Shown here: piece by piece, positions 6,632 through 8,000 of the stretch
Position numbering within the stretch: position 1 is the first letter of the stretch
Layout of the letters: each line of letters begins with the position of its first letter
Assembly (NCBI GenBank): GCA_035714625.1
Contig: DASTLT010000137.1
Span: 1 to 8,000, forward strand
DNA: 8,000 bases
DNA from: GCA-003244245 sp035714625
GTDB lineage: Bacteria > Actinomycetota > Actinomycetes > Mycobacteriales > Pseudonocardiaceae
Direction: 5' to 3'
Translations under genes and position numbers: made by a program
Notes under the pieces: model-generated
What the model was told of the DNA's origin: nothing
What the model saw: only the letters and a program-made list of their open reading frames with translations
The model's database searches: none

Positions 6632-6841
6632 CTACTCCTTCAGGTACTGCTTCAGCTTCGCGTAGACGTAGCAACAGGTGGCGACGATGCCGAGCGCCAA
6701 GCCGAGCAACGTGAACACCGGGAGGGTGTCCAGCGCCCGGTCGGCCAGCGAGCCGAGCCCGAGACCCACCACCAGACAGGCCGCAATGCTCAGACCGAAG
6801 CCCAGCAGCGTCGAGAGGTCGGGACCGTCGGACTGGCTCAC
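6632..6841 (-). CDS. AtpZ-like small membrane protein (AtpZ/AtpI family)
   Basis: A 69-residue protein with two membrane helices (about 10-31 and 42-63). Its pattern GLGLGSLADRALDTLPVFTLLGLALGIVATCCYVYAKLK has Gly-rich helix 1, Asp 34, Pro 41, then Gly-rich helix 2, matching the small 'ATPase gene 1'/AtpZ family often encoded at the head of atp operons. AtpZ has been proposed to act with AtpI in Fo assembly or divalent cation handling; here only family shape and position support that. Short basic C-terminus (AKLKQYLKE). The start is GTG (6839-6841), preceded by AGGTGG (6848-6853). It is the first gene of the operon, 57 bases before the AtpI-like gene and just downstream of the presumed promoter region. 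Two adjacent Cys (56-57) sit in helix 2. Confidence 0.75.
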   Translation of the reverse strand: MSQSDGPDLSTLLGFGLSIAACLVVGLGLGSLADRALDTLPVFTLLGLALGIVATCCYVYAKLKQYLKE

Positions 6842-6847
6842 GATTCA

Positions 6848-6853
6848 CCACCT
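6848..6853 (-). promoter_or_regulatory. Ribosome binding site for the AtpZ-like gene, in a small hairpin
   Basis: AGGTGG on the minus strand, six bases before the GTG start. The transcript around it can fold as CGCCUG-CCG-CAGGUG (about 6849-6863), which would cover part of this site. A competing GC-only stem lies just upstream (6860-6865 with 6871-6876). The pairing is seen in sequence; any regulatory effect is inference. Confidence 0.5.
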
Positions 6854-6931
6854 GCGGCAGGCGCGAGGCGCGCGCCCACCGCCATCACACAAATGAGTCA
6901 CTCCTCGCAGTCCAGGGACAGCGTGCAGGCG

Positions 6932-6988
6932 CGACGTTCATGAAGCTGGTCGATGCATGAACGTCGATGGCATGAACACTGTCGATGG
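6932..6988. repeat. Repeat cluster: three CATGAA...GTCGATG units and an 11-bp inverted repeat
   Basis: Three imperfect tandem units share the core CATGAA, a 1-5 base variable part, then GTCGATG: 6939-6955, 6956-6970 and 6971-6988 (17, 15 and 18 bases). In addition CGACGTTCATG (6932-6942) and CATGAACGTCG (6956-6966) form a perfect 11-bp inverted repeat with a 13-base spacer, and TTCATGAA (6937-6944) is an 8-bp palindrome. The cluster lies 91-147 bases upstream of the first operon start. This arrangement suits a multi-site operator for a DNA-binding protein, or an RNA stem in the leader. I recognise no known regulator motif. Confidence 0.55.
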
Positions 6989-7004
6989 GCCGGCCTGATT
7001 CGAT

Positions 7005-7030
7005 CCCAGCCCGGGTTACACCCGGGTGGG
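7005..7030 (-). terminator. GC-rich hairpin, possible terminator of the upstream transferase gene
   Basis: CCCGGGT (7010-7016) and ACCCGGG (7020-7026) pair perfectly around a TAC loop, and CCCA (7005-7008) pairs with TGGG (7027-7030) if G7009 is bulged, giving an 11-bp stem with a three-base loop. It starts 87 bases after the transferase stop and has no T-run after it, as is common for actinobacterial hairpin terminators. If the TAGCGT at 7040-7045 were the operon -10, this hairpin would instead lie at the very start of the atp leader, so the terminator reading is tentative. Confidence 0.5.
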
Positions 7031-7117
7031 ACGAACCAGACGCTATCACACAGCCGTGCGCCACCCAGCACACCCTCACCTGCGGCTACTCCTCCCGCTG
7101 GTGCGTGCCGGGGGCGA

Positions 7118-8000
7118 TCAGGACCCGGTGCGCAACCGCGGGATCATCGAGCCGAGCACGGCGACCAGCAATCCGAGGGCGATTCCCCAGGCCACCACGA
7201 ACGTGTCGAACAGGGTCAGCGCGACGGCACCGAAGGCCAGCAGCGCCGCCCAGAGATAGATGAGCAGCACGGCGCGGCGATGCGAGTGCCCGATCTCCAG
7301 CAGCCGGTGATGCAGGTGCAGCTTGTCCGCGGCGAACGGGCTGCGCCCGGCGCGGGTCCGGCGCACCACCGCGAGCAGCAGGTCGAGCAGTGGCACGAAC
7401 AGCACCGCAGCCATCACCAGCAGCGGGGAGAACAGCGCAAGCACGTCAGTGGCGCCGTAGCTGGCCGGGTCGACCCGGCCTGAGGCGCTGGTGGACGCCG
7501 CAGCGAGCATCAGGCCGATCAGCATCGCGCCAGAGTCCCCCATGAAGATCCGGGCCGGCTGGAAGTTGTGCGGCAGGAAGCCCAGGCAGGAACCTGCGAT
7601 CAGGGCGGCGATCAGCGTCGGCGGATAGGCGGACACGCTGCCGCCGGACTTGGCCAGCAACTGCAGCGAGAACGCCCCGATGGCCACCGCGGCGATCAGC
7701 CCGATCCCGGCGGCGAGGCCGTCCAGCCCGTCGACGAAGTTCATCGCGTTCACCAGCACCACCGCGAGCGCGACGGTGAGCAGCACCGCCTGGTCCTGTC
7801 CCAGGATGAGCACCGAGCCCACCGAGTCCGCGTCGCCGTTCCATGGCACCCAGAAGATGAACCACTGCACGCCGAAGAGCACCAACACCCCGGCCGCAGT
7901 GACCTGACCAGCGAACTTGGTGAGCGAATCCAGCTCGAACCGGTCGTCCAGCGCCCCGATCAGCACGATGATGCCGCCCGCGACAAGCACCCCGACGACG
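7118..8000 (-). CDS. wecA: WecA/Rfe-like polyprenyl-phosphate GlcNAc-1-phosphate transferase, 3' part
   Basis: Membrane enzyme of the MraY/WecA/TagO family, which moves a sugar-1-phosphate (usually GlcNAc-1-P) from its UDP donor to a polyprenyl phosphate on the cytosolic face, starting a cell-envelope polymer. In mycobacteria the enzyme at this locus starts arabinogalactan linker synthesis on decaprenyl phosphate. The frame is open at the right edge, so the N-terminus (probably about 90-110 residues) is missing; the GTG at 7990 is internal, since codons in frame upstream continue to the edge. Visible motifs in order: LIGALDDRFEL with the Mg-binding Asp pair (nt about 7943-7948), NAMNFVDGLDGLAAG, IFMGDSGAMLIG, and the HLHHRLLEIGHSHRRAV basic/His motif typical of the WecA/TagO branch, not of MraY. 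Multiple membrane helices. It ends LRTGS with no obvious partner downstream. Confidence 0.93.
   Translation of the reverse strand, partial: VVGVLVAGGIIVLIGALDDRFELDSLTKFAGQVTAAGVLVLFGVQWFIFWVPWNGDADSVGSVLILGQDQAVLLTVALAVVLVNAMNFVDGLDGLAAGIGLIAAVAIGAFSLQLLAKSGGSVSAYPPTLIAALIAGSCLGFLPHNFQPARIFMGDSGAMLIGLMLAAASTSASGRVDPASYGATDVLALFSPLLVMAAVLFVPLLDLLLAVVRRTRAGRSPFAADKLHLHHRLLEIGHSHRRAVLLIYLWAALLAFGAVALTLFDTFVVAWGIALGLLVAVLGSMIPRLRTGS

Larger units (their letters stand above)
6842..7117. other. Intergenic region upstream of the ATP synthase operon
   Basis: These 276 bases between the transferase stop and the first atp-operon gene form the longest gene-free stretch in the window and are visibly less GC-rich than the coding sequence. 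They should contain the operon promoter on the minus strand. I see no strong -35/-10 pair. The best -10-like hexamer is TAGCGT (7040-7045), which fits the actinobacterial TAnnnT pattern but lacks a good TTGACA-like partner. The region also holds a GC-rich hairpin (7005-7030) and a repeat cluster (6932-6988). A 64-codon minus-strand frame (7079-6885) is not supported by codon use. Confidence 0.6.

Noticed and set aside
6597..6851. 84-codon frame overlapping the AtpZ-like gene
   Set aside because: Alternative frame of the 69-residue membrane protein, Arg/Gly-rich with no membrane segment. The other frame has a clear family pattern.
6885..7079. 64-codon minus-strand frame in the intergenic region, with GGAGGAG about nine bases before its GTG
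   Set aside because: The ribosome-site-like sequence is attractive, but codon third positions are not GC-rich like the neighbouring genes, the frame runs through the hairpin and the repeat cluster, and the translation resembles nothing I know. Worth a conservation check only.
1..8000. Mobile elements, CRISPR arrays, tRNA or rRNA genes, phage or defence genes
   Set aside because: None seen. The window is filled by housekeeping genes in conserved order, and no repeat other than the short ones listed stands out.

Overview
The window is high-GC actinobacterial chromosome, and every gene I can support lies on the minus strand. Read in the direction of transcription (8000 to 1), it holds the 3' part of a WecA/Rfe-type polyprenyl-phosphate sugar-1-phosphate transferase gene, a 276-base regulatory gap, and then an F1Fo ATP synthase operon: a small AtpZ-like gene, an AtpI-like gene, atpB (a), atpE (c), atpF (b), atpH (delta), atpA (alpha), atpG (gamma) and the first 320 codons of atpD (beta). 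The rest of atpD, and presumably atpC, lie off the left edge.

The gene order matches the mycobacterial locus (rfe/wecA, small membrane gene, atpB-E-F-H-A-G-D-C). The proteins also look like those of the Mycobacteriales/Pseudonocardiales side of the Actinobacteria: a 548-residue alpha subunit with a charged C-terminal tail, a gamma subunit with an extra loop, a long delta subunit, and a c subunit very close to the mycobacterial one. Unlike mycobacteria, b and delta are encoded by complete separate genes, with no b-delta fusion visible. A member of Pseudonocardiaceae or a relative is the best guess; this is inference from remembered family features, not a search.

The genes form one tight transcription unit. 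atpI/atpB overlap as ATGA, atpF/atpH as TTGA, and the other spacings are 1 to 78 bases. The AtpZ-like and AtpI-like proteins probably help Fo and c-ring assembly. Subunits a, b and c form the proton channel and stator base, delta joins the stator to F1, and alpha, beta and gamma form the catalytic head and rotor shaft.

No wholly new system is visible. The points most worth a second look are: a Met at the c-subunit position equivalent to mycobacterial Ala63, the substitution linked to natural bedaquiline resistance in Mycobacterium xenopi; the alpha tail and gamma loop that in mycobacteria restrain ATP hydrolysis; an unusual cluster of three CATGAA...GTCGATG repeats plus an 11-bp inverted repeat upstream of the operon; and a chain of two micro-ORFs joined by stop/start overlaps in front of the AtpI-like gene.
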